Shown in pieces: positions 7,869-17,032 of a DNA stretch of 64,000 nt. A model generated the notes under the pieces. That model searched no databases. It was not told where the DNA came from and saw only the letters and a list, made by a program, of their open reading frames with translations. How positions within the stretch are numbered: the first letter of the stretch is position 1; each line of letters begins with the position of its first letter. The DNA is from an uncultured Bacteroidales bacterium (GTDB taxonomy: Bacteria; Bacteroidota; Bacteroidia; Bacteroidales; Bacteroidaceae): the NCBI GenBank assembly GCA_902798425.1, contig CADBWR010000013.1, positions 35,587-99,586 of the forward strand. Reading direction: 5' to 3'. The position numbers were made by a program, and so were the translations under genes.

Positions 7869-10565
7869 ATGAAGAGTTTCTTAGAATACGTTGCAGAAGA
7901 TATTATTCAAAAATACGGCACCGACCTGTCGCGCATAGCTGTGGTGTTCCCCAACAAGCGTGCATCGCTGTTCCTGAACGAACATCTGGCACGTCAGACC
8001 AACGGCAAGCCCTTATGGAGTCCTGCCTACATCACTATCAGCGAGCTGTTTCGCCAGCAGTCTGATTTAACGGTTGCCGATCCTATCAAACTGGTCTGCG
8101 ACCTGCACAAGTCATTCTGCCTGCATACTGGTTCTGACGAGACACTTGACAAATTCTATGGCTGGGGACAGTTGCTCATCAGCGACTTCGATGACATCGA
8201 CAAGAACATGGCCGACGCCGACCGCGTTTTTGCCAACTTACGCGACATCCACGAACTGGACGACCTCAGCTATCTCACCGACGAACAGCGCCAATTGCTG
8301 AAGCACTTCTTCAGCCACTTCACCGAGGAGCACGAGACGGAACTCAAACAGCGGTTTCTACGTCTGTGGAGCCACTTTGCCGACATCTACCACGACTTTA
8401 ACGAACGACTGGCAAAACAAGGACTTGCCTACGAGGGGGCTCTCTACCGACAAGTATGTTGCCATGGTATGCCTACAAACACCACGGAACAGTTTCCCTA
8501 CGACCGTTACCTCTTTGTGGGTTTCAATTTGGTGCAGAAAGTTGAGCAGCATCTCTTCTCACAATTGCAAAAGGAAGGCAAGGCCCGCTTCTACTGGGAC
8601 TTCGACCATTACTACCTGCAACAGCATGAGGCTGGTCGTTATATTGCACAATACCTACGCTACTTCCCCAACGAACTGGATAGTCAGTGTGACGATATCT
8701 ACAAGAACTTCCATCAGCCCAAGGAGATTACCTATCTGGCTGCCCCTACCGAACATATCCAGGCACGCTATGTCAGTCGTTGGCTACGTGACCAACAGCG
8801 CTACAAGGATGGCCGGCGAACCGCCATAGTGCTCTGCAACGAGCAACTGCTGCCCACGGTTATTCATTGTCTGCCCGACGAGGTGGAGAAAGTCAATATT
8901 ACCACGGGCTATCCTCTATCACAAACACCCGTGGCCTCGTTCATCCAGCGCTACTACGACATGGTGCTGGGGGGCAACAGCCCACGACTGGTACGTGCCT
9001 TTCATCGACATCCGTATGCCCGTTTCGTTGAGGACAGCAAGCCTTTGCTCACTATGCTGAGAGCTATTGCGCAAGGAGCCAAGGAAGAGATTACCGACCC
9101 ACTATTTCAGGAGTCGCTGTTCCGAGCCTACACCCTTGTCAATCGCCTCAATGCACTCATTGAGAGTGGCGACCTGCAAGTAACCGACACCACCCTACAA
9201 CGCCTTGTCAACCAACTCATTCAGCAGACCTCCATTCCCTTCCACGGTGAACCTGCCGAAGGGCTGCAGGTGATGGGCGTTTTGGAAACCCGCAACCTGG
9301 ACTTCGACCACGTACTGCTGCTTAACTGCAACGAGGGCAACATGCCTAAGGGCGTCAACGACAGTTCCTTTATTCCCCACAGCATCCGTCAAGCCTACGA
9401 ACTAACCACCGTAGAGAACAAGGTGAGCATCTACGCCTACTACTTCCACCGCCTGTTGCAACGCGCCAAGGATGTCACCATTCTGTGGAACAACGCCACA
9501 GAGGACGGCCAGCGTGGCGAGATGAGCCGTTTCATGCTCCAGCTATTGGTAGAGAGCGGACAACACATCACACAGCACACCCTACAGTCTGGCAAGAGTA
9601 TTACCCGTTTTGCACCCGCGCCCATTGAGAAAACCGACCATATCCAGCAATTGCTCGTCAAGCAGTTTACCGGTCCTGACGCCTCATTATCTCCCTCAGC
9701 CATCAACAAGTACATGCGCTGTCAGCTGCAGTTCTATTACCGCTATATTGCCGGTATCAAGGAACCCGACGAACCCGCTGACGAGCAGGAGCTTGACAAC
9801 CGCATCTTCGGAAACATCTTCCACCAAGCAGCCGACTCGCTCTACCATCAGCTACCCAAGCACGTCACCCGCGAGTCTCTCGACCAACTGCTAAAAAGTA
9901 AAGTTGCCATTGTGAAGGCTGTCGATGATGCCTTTCAACAAGAGTTGCCTGGTGCCGCCAGCGGTGGTCTGCACCTCATCAATCGCGAAGTAATTATCCG
10001 CTATCTGCGCCAGCTCATAGAAATAGACAAAGCCCTCACACCTTTCGACATCTTGGGTTTGGAGCACGACGTCTTCAGGCAGTTGGCAGTTGGCAGTCAG
10101 CAGTCAGCAGGTAGCCTACTACTAAAACTCGGAGGACGCATAGACCGGCTGGACCAGATGAGCGATGGCCGCATCCGCGTTGTGGACTACAAGACGGGCA
10201 GCGGAAGACTGAAGTCTCTGTCCGGCGTTGAAGATATCTTTGACCCCGCAAAGATTCATGACCACTCCGACTACTATCTGCAGACCTTTGTCTATGCCGA
10301 CATTGTCAGTCGCCAACAGAGAACAGCCAAGAACCCAGTCAGCCCCGCATTGCTGTTCATCCAGCATGCTGGCGCCAATGACTACGACCCTACCCTCTGC
10401 TTTGGCAGAGAGCGCATCCTCGACATTGCAGAGTATAGTCAACGGTTCAACGAACTGCTTGAAAACAAAGTGAATGAGCTATTCTCGCAGAATAACCCAT
10501 TCACTCCCACTACAGACCTTAGGGTCTGTCGAACCTGCCCTTACTTGCAGATGTGTCGCCGTTAG
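7869..10565 (+). CDS. AddB-like PD-(D/E)XK nuclease/helicase subunit
   Basis: An 898-aa partner of the upstream helicase-nuclease. The N-terminus has a weak inactivated helicase-like motif (VVFPNKRASLFL). The C-terminal nuclease shows GGRIDRLD and VVDYKTG (D773, K775). Cys618 and the C-terminal trio Cys887-x2-Cys890-x5-Cys896 match the four-cysteine iron-sulfur cluster that staples AddB-type nuclease domains. This indicates the end-resection complex for double-strand break repair. Residues encoded at 10077-10112 (a gttggcagt/gtcagcagt simple repeat) look like an in-frame repeat expansion. The stop codon overlaps the stop of the convergent MFS gene. Confidence 0.87.
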   Translation: MKSFLEYVAEDIIQKYGTDLSRIAVVFPNKRASLFLNEHLARQTNGKPLWSPAYITISELFRQQSDLTVADPIKLVCDLHKSFCLHTGSDETLDKFYGWGQLLISDFDDIDKNMADADRVFANLRDIHELDDLSYLTDEQRQLLKHFFSHFTEEHETELKQRFLRLWSHFADIYHDFNERLAKQGLAYEGALYRQVCCHGMPTNTTEQFPYDRYLFVGFNLVQKVEQHLFSQLQKEGKARFYWDFDHYYLQQHEAGRYIAQYLRYFPNELDSQCDDIYKNFHQPKEITYLAAPTEHIQARYVSRWLRDQQRYKDGRRTAIVLCNEQLLPTVIHCLPDEVEKVNITTGYPLSQTPVASFIQRYYDMVLGGNSPRLVRAFHRHPYARFVEDSKPLLTMLRAIAQGAKEEITDPLFQESLFRAYTLVNRLNALIESGDLQVTDTTLQRLVNQLIQQTSIPFHGEPAEGLQVMGVLETRNLDFDHVLLLNCNEGNMPKGVNDSSFIPHSIRQAYELTTVENKVSIYAYYFHRLLQRAKDVTILWNNATEDGQRGEMSRFMLQLLVESGQHITQHTLQSGKSITRFAPAPIEKTDHIQQLLVKQFTGPDASLSPSAINKYMRCQLQFYYRYIAGIKEPDEPADEQELDNRIFGNIFHQAADSLYHQLPKHVTRESLDQLLKSKVAIVKAVDDAFQQELPGAASGGLHLINREVIIRYLRQLIEIDKALTPFDILGLEHDVFRQLAVGSQQSAGSLLLKLGGRIDRLDQMSDGRIRVVDYKTGSGRLKSLSGVEDIFDPAKIHDHSDYYLQTFVYADIVSRQQRTAKNPVSPALLFIQHAGANDYDPTLCFGRERILDIAEYSQRFNELLENKVNELFSQNNPFTPTTDLRVCRTCPYLQMCRR

Positions 10566-11731
10566 CGATTCTTATGTTCCAGGAACCAGCGGTGCGTAAA
10601 GAAATGATAGAGTAGCAACGCCGCTCCCGTTATTGCCAATGCTGTATAGAGAATCTGTTGGGACTGCTGATAGAAAAAGGCATAGCCCAGGAAGAGTCCC
10701 AACGCCAATCCTGTCTCCCATCCCAAGAAGTAGGTGCTCTGTGACGTGCCACGCTGACAATGACGACTCAGTTTGATGAAGAACAGCAAGAAACGCGACC
10801 CGATGATGCCGGCACTCAGTCCGATGAGTACAGGACTTACAGGCGATGCAGGAGCCACCAACAACACGAGCAGGGCTGCTACCAACAGGAAGAGTCCTGT
10901 AATAATCTCGCTTTTCAGCTCCGCATCGCGGAATACGAAGCGTTGCGCCAGCAGTGCCAGCAGGAAGCCACCCATCATCAAAGCATAGAAAAGCGGTTCG
11001 AACGTCAGCGAGAGCAACATACCAATCACCGTGGACACCATCAGCAAATTGACGAACAGCACAAAGCCGTGAATCAGGAAGAAACGGTCCAACGAAACCA
11101 CCTTCACACCTTCCTCCGGAGTACGGAAAGGAAATTTCACTATCTTTACCAGCAACAAAGCCACCAGCGCACAACCTATAGCGCCCCACAGCACACCATC
11201 AAAGCCATATAGTGCGTAGACGATGAGTCCTGCCAGCGGGCCTAACGACAGTGCAAAGCGTGCAAACCATGAAGCACTGTGATTAGCTTCCGTACGCTGG
11301 AACGACTCACACGTATCAATGATGAGCGTTGACGACAGCACCATTTGTGCCAGTCCGAACGTCGCACCCAGCACAAAACGATGAACCATCATCATCGTGA
11401 AGTCTAACAAATCTGTGCGAACAGCCTGCACATACCACAAAACGGCGATGTTGGCTATGACGGCAATGATAGCCCACATGCAGACTACATTGCGGCGATA
11501 GCGCTGTACGAGCCACGAACAGAGTGTACCAAAGACATACAGTCCTAAGCCAAAGACGCCCATTGAACGTCCTGCCTCAACAGCTGAGAATTGTTTCTCT
11601 TCCATGAGCCAGTGCGGCATCACTGGCAGCAAGATATACATAGACATCGTCAGCAATAACGATGCCACGGACATCAGCCAGAAGTCTCTGTGCCACAGTT
11701 TGATATGAACAGGGGTATTCTGTGTATTCAT
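10562..11731 (-). CDS. MFS transporter
   Basis: A 389-aa integral membrane protein with about 12 hydrophobic segments arranged in two halves, as in the major facilitator superfamily. The first helix (FWLMSVASLLLTMSMYIL) and a central loop with basic residues (KFPFRTPEEG) fit the family. Substrate cannot be predicted. It is the last gene of a minus-strand operon (HAD phosphatase, panB, MFS): its ATG lies 3 nt after the panB stop, so translation is probably coupled. It ends tail-to-tail with the AddB-like gene, the two stop codons overlapping. Confidence 0.85.
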   Translation of the reverse strand: MNTQNTPVHIKLWHRDFWLMSVASLLLTMSMYILLPVMPHWLMEEKQFSAVEAGRSMGVFGLGLYVFGTLCSWLVQRYRRNVVCMWAIIAVIANIAVLWYVQAVRTDLLDFTMMMVHRFVLGATFGLAQMVLSSTLIIDTCESFQRTEANHSASWFARFALSLGPLAGLIVYALYGFDGVLWGAIGCALVALLLVKIVKFPFRTPEEGVKVVSLDRFFLIHGFVLFVNLLMVSTVIGMLLSLTFEPLFYALMMGGFLLALLAQRFVFRDAELKSEIITGLFLLVAALLVLLVAPASPVSPVLIGLSAGIIGSRFLLFFIKLSRHCQRGTSQSTYFLGWETGLALGLFLGYAFFYQQSQQILYTALAITGAALLLYHFFTHRWFLEHKNR

Positions 11732-11734
11732 CCA

Positions 11735-12556
11735 TTAGTACGATTCGTTCGCATTGGGGAAGTCGCCGCTCTTGACGTCTTCCACGTAGTGTCCTACGGC
11801 ATCGTTGATGACCGTGTTCAAGTCGGCATAGCGACGCAGGAAACGGGGTGAGAAGCCCTGTGTCATACCCAGCATGTCGGCAATGACCAGCACCTGACCG
11901 TCACAGCCGTTGCCGGCACCAATACCGATGGTCGGACACTTCACCGCTTTCGTCACCTCAGTGGCGAGTGCTGCTGGCACCTTCTCCAGGGTAATGCCGA
12001 AGCAGCCAGCCTCATCCAACAATTGGGCGTCGTGCATCAGTTTCTCAGCCTCAGCCTGCTCCTTGGCGCGCACAGCATAGGTACCGAACTTATTGATTGA
12101 CTGGGGAGTCAGTCCCAGGTGAGCCATTACGGGGATGCCAGCGTCGAGGATGCGCTTCACGGTGTCGAGAATCTCCTCGCCACCCTCCATCTTCAAGGCA
12201 TCGCAGCCACTCTCCTTCATAATGCGAATAGCGTTGGCGACACCTTCTGCAGCATTCACCTGATACGAACCGAAGGGCATGTCGCACACCACCAGAGCGC
12301 GCTGTGTGGCACGCACCACTGAGCGGGCATGATAAATCATATAGTCCACCGTCATCGGCAGTGTGGTAGCATTACCTGCCATCACGTTCGACGCTGAGTC
12401 GCCAACAAGGATAGCATCGACACCAGCCTTGTCAACGATGCCTGCCATAGTATAGTCGTACGATGTGAGCATGGAGATCTTCTCGCCTTTCTGCTTCATC
12501 TCCATGAAACGATGTGTTGTCACTTTGCGATTGTCGCTAACTAGATATCCTGACAT
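11735..12556 (-). CDS. panB: 3-methyl-2-oxobutanoate hydroxymethyltransferase (PanB)
   Basis: A 273-aa cytoplasmic enzyme that transfers a hydroxymethyl group from methylenetetrahydrofolate to 2-oxoisovalerate, giving ketopantoate, the first step of pantothenate and coenzyme A synthesis. The sequence has [20 protein letters not shown] near residue 28 with metal-binding residues in VGDSASNVM, the conserved [12 protein letters not shown], and HLGLTPQS plus the IGIGAG segment near residue 200. Length is normal for the family. No panC or panD lies nearby. It sits between a HAD phosphatase (33-nt gap) and an MFS transporter (3-nt gap). Confidence 0.95.
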   Translation of the reverse strand: MSGYLVSDNRKVTTHRFMEMKQKGEKISMLTSYDYTMAGIVDKAGVDAILVGDSASNVMAGNATTLPMTVDYMIYHARSVVRATQRALVVCDMPFGSYQVNAAEGVANAIRIMKESGCDALKMEGGEEILDTVKRILDAGIPVMAHLGLTPQSINKFGTYAVRAKEQAEAEKLMHDAQLLDEAGCFGITLEKVPAALATEVTKAVKCPTIGIGAGNGCDGQVLVIADMLGMTQGFSPRFLRRYADLNTVINDAVGHYVEDVKSGDFPNANESY

Positions 12557-12589
12557 ATTTTTAGATTTTAAACTATAAACTCAAAAAAC

Positions 12590-13213
12590 TCATAAACTCA
12601 AAAAGTCGCTGACGACTTCGTCACACAGCGGACGAATAGCATCTGCCGGGTTTGTAGTGGCCAAGCCGACGACATACATACCAGCAGCCCTGCCCGACTT
12701 CAGACCATTGAAGGAGTCCTCGAAGACTACGCAGTCCTTGGGCGCCACGCCAAAGCGCTGGGCAGCCTTCAGATAGCAGTCGGGATCGGGCTTCGAACGT
12801 TCGAAATCCTCCGACGTCAAAATAGCATCGAACAACCCACGAAATTCTGGGTGATGCTGGTACACAGCCTGCATCTTAGGCTGGTTCGAACTGGTCACTA
12901 CAGCAGTCTTCACGCCTTGCTTGCGCAATTCTGCAATAAACTCCTCGAAACCAGCAACATACCGATAGTCCATCTGTTGCTCAAACTGATTCAATCGCTC
13001 AGTTATCAAAGCCTGTTTCTCCGTCAAAGAACCTGAGAACCAAGCATCGTAAATCTGCACCAACGTCTGACCCTTGATTTCGTGCTCCAGTCCGGGATGC
13101 TCTGGATGGAACTCACGGCACTGGCTGCCCCAGAACACCGTGTACTGTGGCTCCGTGTTAAACACGACGCCATCCAAGTCAAATAATGCAGCTTTTATAC
13201 TTTTCTTTTCCAT
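12590..13213 (-). CDS. HAD-family phosphatase, beta-phosphoglucomutase-like
   Basis: A 207-aa haloacid-dehalogenase-superfamily hydrolase. The nucleophile motif is FDLDGVVFNTEP at residues 11-22 (Asp12 and Asp14 in the DxD site); motif II is VVTSSN, motif III includes KPDPDCYLKAA, and motif IV is VFEDSFNGLKSG. The cap placement fits the beta-phosphoglucomutase-like subfamily; the substrate is unknown. The start is the internal ATG (MEKKSIKAAL): an upstream TTG four codons earlier falls inside the -7 promoter box at 13223-13230 and cannot be translated from that promoter. First gene of the operon with panB and the MFS transporter. Confidence 0.85.
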   Translation of the reverse strand: MEKKSIKAALFDLDGVVFNTEPQYTVFWGSQCREFHPEHPGLEHEIKGQTLVQIYDAWFSGSLTEKQALITERLNQFEQQMDYRYVAGFEEFIAELRKQGVKTAVVTSSNQPKMQAVYQHHPEFRGLFDAILTSEDFERSKPDPDCYLKAAQRFGVAPKDCVVFEDSFNGLKSGRAAGMYVVGLATTNPADAIRPLCDEVVSDFLSL

Positions 13214-13222
13214 TTGCGGGTG

Positions 13223-13254
13223 CAAAGGTAGTGCAAACTGAACGAAAAACCAAA
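13223..13254 (-). promoter_or_regulatory. Promoter TTTG-N20-TACCTTTG for the HAD/panB/MFS operon
   Basis: On the minus strand TTTG (13251-13254) and TACCTTTG (13223-13230) are exactly 20 nt apart, a full match to the Bacteroidetes consensus. It drives the HAD phosphatase start at 13213 and opens the divergent region shared with tssH. Confidence 0.85.
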
Positions 13255-13298
13255 TTTATTTGGGTTTTTCTGAGGTTCAGCCCCCCTTCACTCTCCTA

Positions 13299-13361
13299 TT
13301 CCACTGCTTAGAAACATTTTTCCACAGCCTGGAAAGATTATTCCACAGCCTGGAAAGATAA
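13299..13361 (+). repeat. Three tandem 21-bp units with palindromic TTCCA...TGGAA core
   Basis: Units at 13299-13319 (degenerate), 13320-13340 and 13341-13361 are arranged head to tail. The two good copies begin TTCCACAGCCTGGAAAGAT and each contains the inverted repeat TTCCA-N5-TGGAA. A 21-bp period places the cores on one face of the helix, as for cooperative operators. The array lies between the divergent HAD and tssH promoters, so a regulator binding role is an inference. Confidence 0.6.
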
Positions 13362-13403
13362 AAATACAGCTAATAACGGGGCTATAACTGCTGTCTGAGC
13401 AGG

Positions 13404-13478
13404 CTTTTGACAACGCGGGCTATGTAAAACAGACTTTTGACAATGGTGGCTATGTAAGATACATTTTCTATCTTACAT
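13404..13478 (+). repeat. 30-bp-period direct repeat and perfect hairpin upstream of tssH
   Basis: CTTTTGACAAnnnnGGCTATGTAA occurs at 13404-13427 and 13434-13457, a 30-bp period. The second copy runs into a perfect 10-bp inverted repeat, ATGTAAGATA (13452-13461) and TATCTTACAT (13469-13478), with a 7-nt loop. Just upstream, acagctaataacgg at 13366-13379 resembles sequence beside the transposase gene at 51359. Apart from these repeats and the two promoters I see no gene in the 13226-13684 gap. Confidence 0.6.
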
Positions 13479-13593
13479 TACGCAACTCACTGAAAATCAG
13501 TAGAGAATGTAGGCATGTAGGCAATTTTCCCAAAAACACTTTATTTTTTTCAATTGAAACATCTTGCTCATTTCAAAAAAAAATTGGTTTTTT

Positions 13594-13625
13594 TTTCGGA
13601 AAAAGAAAATAATTTATTACCTTTG
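13594..13625 (+). promoter_or_regulatory. Probable promoter of the T6SS operon (TTTC-N20-TACCTTTG)
   Basis: TACCTTTG at 13618-13625 is a perfect -7 box; 20 nt upstream lies TTTC (13594-13597), three of four matches to TTTG. It would start transcription near 13632, about 50 nt before the tssH ATG. Confidence 0.65.
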
Positions 13626-13684
13626 CAAATGAAACCGAGTGAATTAACAGACCAACTAGTAACCGCATTCTATAAACAAACATT

Positions 13685-15922
13685 ATGACCGAACAACTGA
13701 AAACAATTGCCAATTCGTTCGCAGAGGATTACTGCAGCGATGCCATCTACCCTGCACATCTATTCAAGGCCATCCTGCATAAAGAAATGGGGCTTGTTCA
13801 CTTTATTGAGAGTGAACTGGATAAGGACTACTACTATCTACAGGACTGGGCTGACGTACAGATGCAGCTGGCTCCCCGTGCCGTGCGCCCCATGCGCGAC
13901 CTGGAGCTGAGCGACGAGTCTGTAGCAGTCATCGACCAGGCCGACGACTACAAGGTAAAGTTTAATCTCGACGATACGACGGCTGTGTGTGTGCTTGCCG
14001 CGTTGGTGACTCCCGGCGTAGGCTTCTCGTTTGACCAACTGAAGACGTTGCCCCTCACCCCATCGGACATCTCAGCGAAGATGGGTGGTGGTGTCAATGT
14101 GGAAGCACCCTATATGGAAGGTGCCGAACTGAAGAAGAGCACTCCTGCCAAAGGTGGTAAGGGCGCCATTGCCAAGTACTGTACCGACAAGACCGCCATT
14201 GCCCGTGCCGGCAATCTGGACAACGTGGTAGGTTTCGAGAAAGAGATAGGTATCATCTACGAGATACTGGGACGTAAGACCAAGGCCAACCTGCTCATCA
14301 CCGGTGAGTCAGGCGTCGGCAAGACATCACTGGTGAACGGTTTTGTCCGCGAGCTGGCTGCCGACAAGGTACCAGGATTCCTGAGTGGTGCCATTGCCTA
14401 TGAACTGGAGACCGCCACGCTTGGTGGAGATGCTCAGTACAAAGGCGAGGTGGAAGACCGCTTCAAGAGTGTCATCGACGAGATTGAGGCTCAGCCCAAT
14501 GCGGTATTGATTATCGAGAAGATTGACAAGCTCTTTGACAAGCAGGGAGCCCTATTCGGTTGCTCTACACTATTAAAGAACGAACTGTCGAAAGGGCGCC
14601 TGCAGCTGCTCTGCACCTCCAGCATCGATGGTTTCACGAAGAATATCGAGACGGATAAGGAGATGACCTCTAATCTGGAGAAGATCACCGTGGAGGAGCC
14701 CACTACCGAACAGACGATGGAGATTCTGAAAGGTATCATGCCTGCCTACGAGGAATATCACGGACTGACCCTCGACGAGGCAGTGCTGACGGAGAGCATC
14801 CGACTGGCTAAGCGCTATCTGACAGAGAAGTGTCTGCCCGCCTCTGCCATCGACCTCATTGACCGCACGATGGCTCATGTCAAGGTAGAGAACGACCTCG
14901 GTGACGAGGAGCAGAGACATACAGAACTGAAGACCGACGACCTGACGGCCGTTGTGGCTAAGCAGACCGGCGTTCCTATGGGTAAGGTACAGACGGGTGA
15001 GCGCGAGCGCTTGATGGGTGGTGAAGAAGCCCTGAAGAAGCGCGTCGTCGGTCAAGACCACGCCGTGAAGAAGGTGCTCGACGCCGTCTACGAGGCTCGC
15101 TCGGGTCTGAGCAAGAAGGGACAGCCCATGGGCTCGTTCTTCTTCCTGGGTCCGACAGGTACCGGTAAGACAGAGTTGTCGAAGGCACTGGCAGAGTTCC
15201 TGTTCGGTGACGAGAGTGCCCTGCTGCGCTTCGATATGTCAGAGTTCAAAGAAGAGCACTCAGTGGCTCTGCTCTATGGTGCGCCTCCGGGATACGTAGG
15301 TTACGAGGAAGGCGGTCTGCTGGTGAACAAGATTCGTCAGACCCCCTACTCTGTCGTGCTGTTCGACGAGATTGAAAAGGCACACAAGTCGGTCTTCGAC
15401 CTGTTCCTGCAGATACTTGACGAAGGTAAGCTGCACGACCGCCTGGGACGTGTCGGTGACTTCTCGAACGCCCTCATCCTCTTCACCTCTAATATCGGTG
15501 CAAAGGATATCGTGGCGAAGTTCAATAGCGGCCAGATTCCCGAGAACAACGAACTGATGGACATCATGCAAGGATTCTTCCGTCCGGAGTTCCTGGCTCG
15601 TCTGACAGAGATTGTGCCGTTCTCGCCAATTACCGACAAGACCGTCACCGCCATCTTCGACATCCACATGAAGGGTCTGCTGAAGTTGTTGGCAGAACAG
15701 GACATCACGTTGGAACTGACACCAGAAGCTCGCGAGACCATCGCACTGCGCGGCTACAACCAGCAGTATGGTGCGCGTCCCGTCATTGGTGTCATCCGTA
15801 AGGAGCTGCGCCACCCCATCTCGAAGATGATGATTGCCGGCCAGGTAAAGGCTGGCGACCATATCACCGTAGGTGTGGACAAAGACGGCAAAGCCACGTT
15901 TGACGTCACGCAGAAGAAATAA
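13685..15922 (+). CDS. tssH: T6SS AAA+ unfoldase TssH (ClpV)
   Basis: A 745-aa ClpB/ClpV-family hexameric unfoldase that pulls apart contracted T6SS sheath in the cytoplasm so TssB/TssC can be reused. The N-domain (1-150) is short and divergent. The first AAA+ module has Walker A GESGVGKT (207-214); the second has GPTGTGKT (489-496), LFDEIEKAH as Walker B and a C-terminal ClpB_D2-small region (QYGARPVIGVIRKELRHP). It is shorter than proteobacterial ClpV (about 870 aa). First gene of the secretion locus, 50 nt before tssB, which makes ClpV a firmer call than housekeeping ClpA/ClpB. Confidence 0.9.
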   Translation: MTEQLKTIANSFAEDYCSDAIYPAHLFKAILHKEMGLVHFIESELDKDYYYLQDWADVQMQLAPRAVRPMRDLELSDESVAVIDQADDYKVKFNLDDTTAVCVLAALVTPGVGFSFDQLKTLPLTPSDISAKMGGGVNVEAPYMEGAELKKSTPAKGGKGAIAKYCTDKTAIARAGNLDNVVGFEKEIGIIYEILGRKTKANLLITGESGVGKTSLVNGFVRELAADKVPGFLSGAIAYELETATLGGDAQYKGEVEDRFKSVIDEIEAQPNAVLIIEKIDKLFDKQGALFGCSTLLKNELSKGRLQLLCTSSIDGFTKNIETDKEMTSNLEKITVEEPTTEQTMEILKGIMPAYEEYHGLTLDEAVLTESIRLAKRYLTEKCLPASAIDLIDRTMAHVKVENDLGDEEQRHTELKTDDLTAVVAKQTGVPMGKVQTGERERLMGGEEALKKRVVGQDHAVKKVLDAVYEARSGLSKKGQPMGSFFFLGPTGTGKTELSKALAEFLFGDESALLRFDMSEFKEEHSVALLYGAPPGYVGYEEGGLLVNKIRQTPYSVVLFDEIEKAHKSVFDLFLQILDEGKLHDRLGRVGDFSNALILFTSNIGAKDIVAKFNSGQIPENNELMDIMQGFFRPEFLARLTEIVPFSPITDKTVTAIFDIHMKGLLKLLAEQDITLELTPEARETIALRGYNQQYGARPVIGVIRKELRHPISKMMIAGQVKAGDHITVGVDKDGKATFDVTQKK

Positions 15923-15971
15923 TTAAAAACATCAAAATTAACAAAAATATTAACTTTAAAACATTATTATT

Positions 15972-16436
15972 ATGGCAATTAAAGAGAATTTTATCTCAAT
16001 GGCTCCCGATGAAGAGAGCAACGCGAAAGTCAGTCTTATCGATCAGAACAAAACACTGATGATTGACCAGTACACTACCGACGTAGATTCTGGCAACCCC
16101 GAATTAGTGGAAGACATTCAGAACATTGAAGACGCTTTTGCACACTTCAAGCCGAAGGTTGATGTAACATTTACAGATGCTGATGGCGGCAGTGTTGACG
16201 AGACGCTAAAGTTTGGCGAGATTCGCGACTTCGAGGCTGCAGGTGGCAAGGGTCGTCTGGTAGAGAACAGCCCCTTCCTCTCTGGCACAAAGATGAAGAT
16301 TGAGACCAATGCCAAGATTCGCAAGAACATTGAGCAGAACCGCAAGCTGCGCGACATCCTAAAGGAGGCTGGCAGCCGCGACGAGCTGAAGGCTATGCTG
16401 CAGGGCATGCTCGATGAACTGCAAGCAGCAGAGTAA
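15972..16436 (+). CDS. tssB: T6SS sheath small subunit TssB
   Basis: A 154-aa protein that pairs with TssC to build the contractile sheath. The middle carries the conserved block VDVTFTDADGG and LKFGEIRDFE, matching the TssB/VipA core, and the C-terminal half is helical with NRKLRDILKEAGSRDEL, the part that packs on TssC. Length is near the usual 160-170 aa. It follows tssH and is separated from tssC by an AraC-type regulator gene. Confidence 0.9.
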   Translation: MAIKENFISMAPDEESNAKVSLIDQNKTLMIDQYTTDVDSGNPELVEDIQNIEDAFAHFKPKVDVTFTDADGGSVDETLKFGEIRDFEAAGGKGRLVENSPFLSGTKMKIETNAKIRKNIEQNRKLRDILKEAGSRDELKAMLQGMLDELQAAE

Positions 16437-16462
16437 TACATATTAACAATAAGGTAGAGAAC

Positions 16463-17011
16463 ATGAGTCAGGCAGAAGAACTGAAGCAACTCCGTGAAGC
16501 CTTCGACAAGCTGAAAGAGGAGAACACGCAACTCATCAGCCGCAACCTGCAGTTGAGCGACCAACTCTGCATGTGGTTCGAGATGCGCCAGCGCGTCAAC
16601 TGGCTGAAAGAAGAACTGCAGAACAACCAGCGCATGATACTCAAGGCAGACATGGCTGACGACGCCGAACTTCTGGCCATCATCGAAACACGTCTGGAAC
16701 AAGAGCCCGCAATGGTGAACGGCGAGTTCAATGCCGCACAGCTGGCACAGATGCTCGGCGTGTCGCAAAGCCGTCTGGCCCGTCTCTTCCGCAACACGAC
16801 CTACAAGTCGGCAGACGACTACTTGGACTACCTGCGACTGCTCCGTGCCATGCAGATGCTGCGCGAGCACCCCGAATACGGCATAGCAGCCATCAGCGAG
16901 GATGCAGGTTTCAACTCCGTCCGCACCTTCCAGCGCAAATGCAACGAGGCCGTAGGCATGAGTCCTGTGGAGTTCCGCATGCTTGTAGATCAAGCAAAAA
17001 AACAATTATAA
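16463..17011 (+). CDS. AraC-family regulator with N-terminal coiled coil, inside the T6SS operon
   Basis: A 182-aa protein. Residues 1-60 form a heptad-rich helix (QLREAFDKLKEENTQLI and following), and residues 85-178 form the two-helix-turn-helix DNA-binding domain of the AraC family (AQLAQMLGVSQSRLARLF; the second motif in AISEDAGFNSVRTFQRKC and GMSPVEFR). There is no ligand-binding or receiver domain, so dimerisation may be by the coiled coil. It lies 26 nt after tssB and 21 nt before tssC, so it is co-expressed with the sheath. Target sites are unknown; the phased palindromes upstream of tssH are candidates. Confidence 0.85.
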   Translation: MSQAEELKQLREAFDKLKEENTQLISRNLQLSDQLCMWFEMRQRVNWLKEELQNNQRMILKADMADDAELLAIIETRLEQEPAMVNGEFNAAQLAQMLGVSQSRLARLFRNTTYKSADDYLDYLRLLRAMQMLREHPEYGIAAISEDAGFNSVRTFQRKCNEAVGMSPVEFRMLVDQAKKQL

Positions 17012-17032
17012 AAACAAAAACAGATTATTATT

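Noticed and set aside
13299-13478. CRISPR array
   Set aside because: Repeat units are 21 or 30 bp and adjoin each other without unique spacers; no cas gene is near.
15260-15862. 200-aa open frame on the minus strand inside tssH
   Set aside because: It lies antisense to the conserved second AAA+ module; the protein has no recognisable family features and the plus-strand gene is certain.
16118-17005. 295-aa open frame on the minus strand opposite tssB and the AraC gene
   Set aside because: The Cys/Phe/Leu-rich translation reflects antisense of helical coding sequence; both plus-strand genes are well supported.
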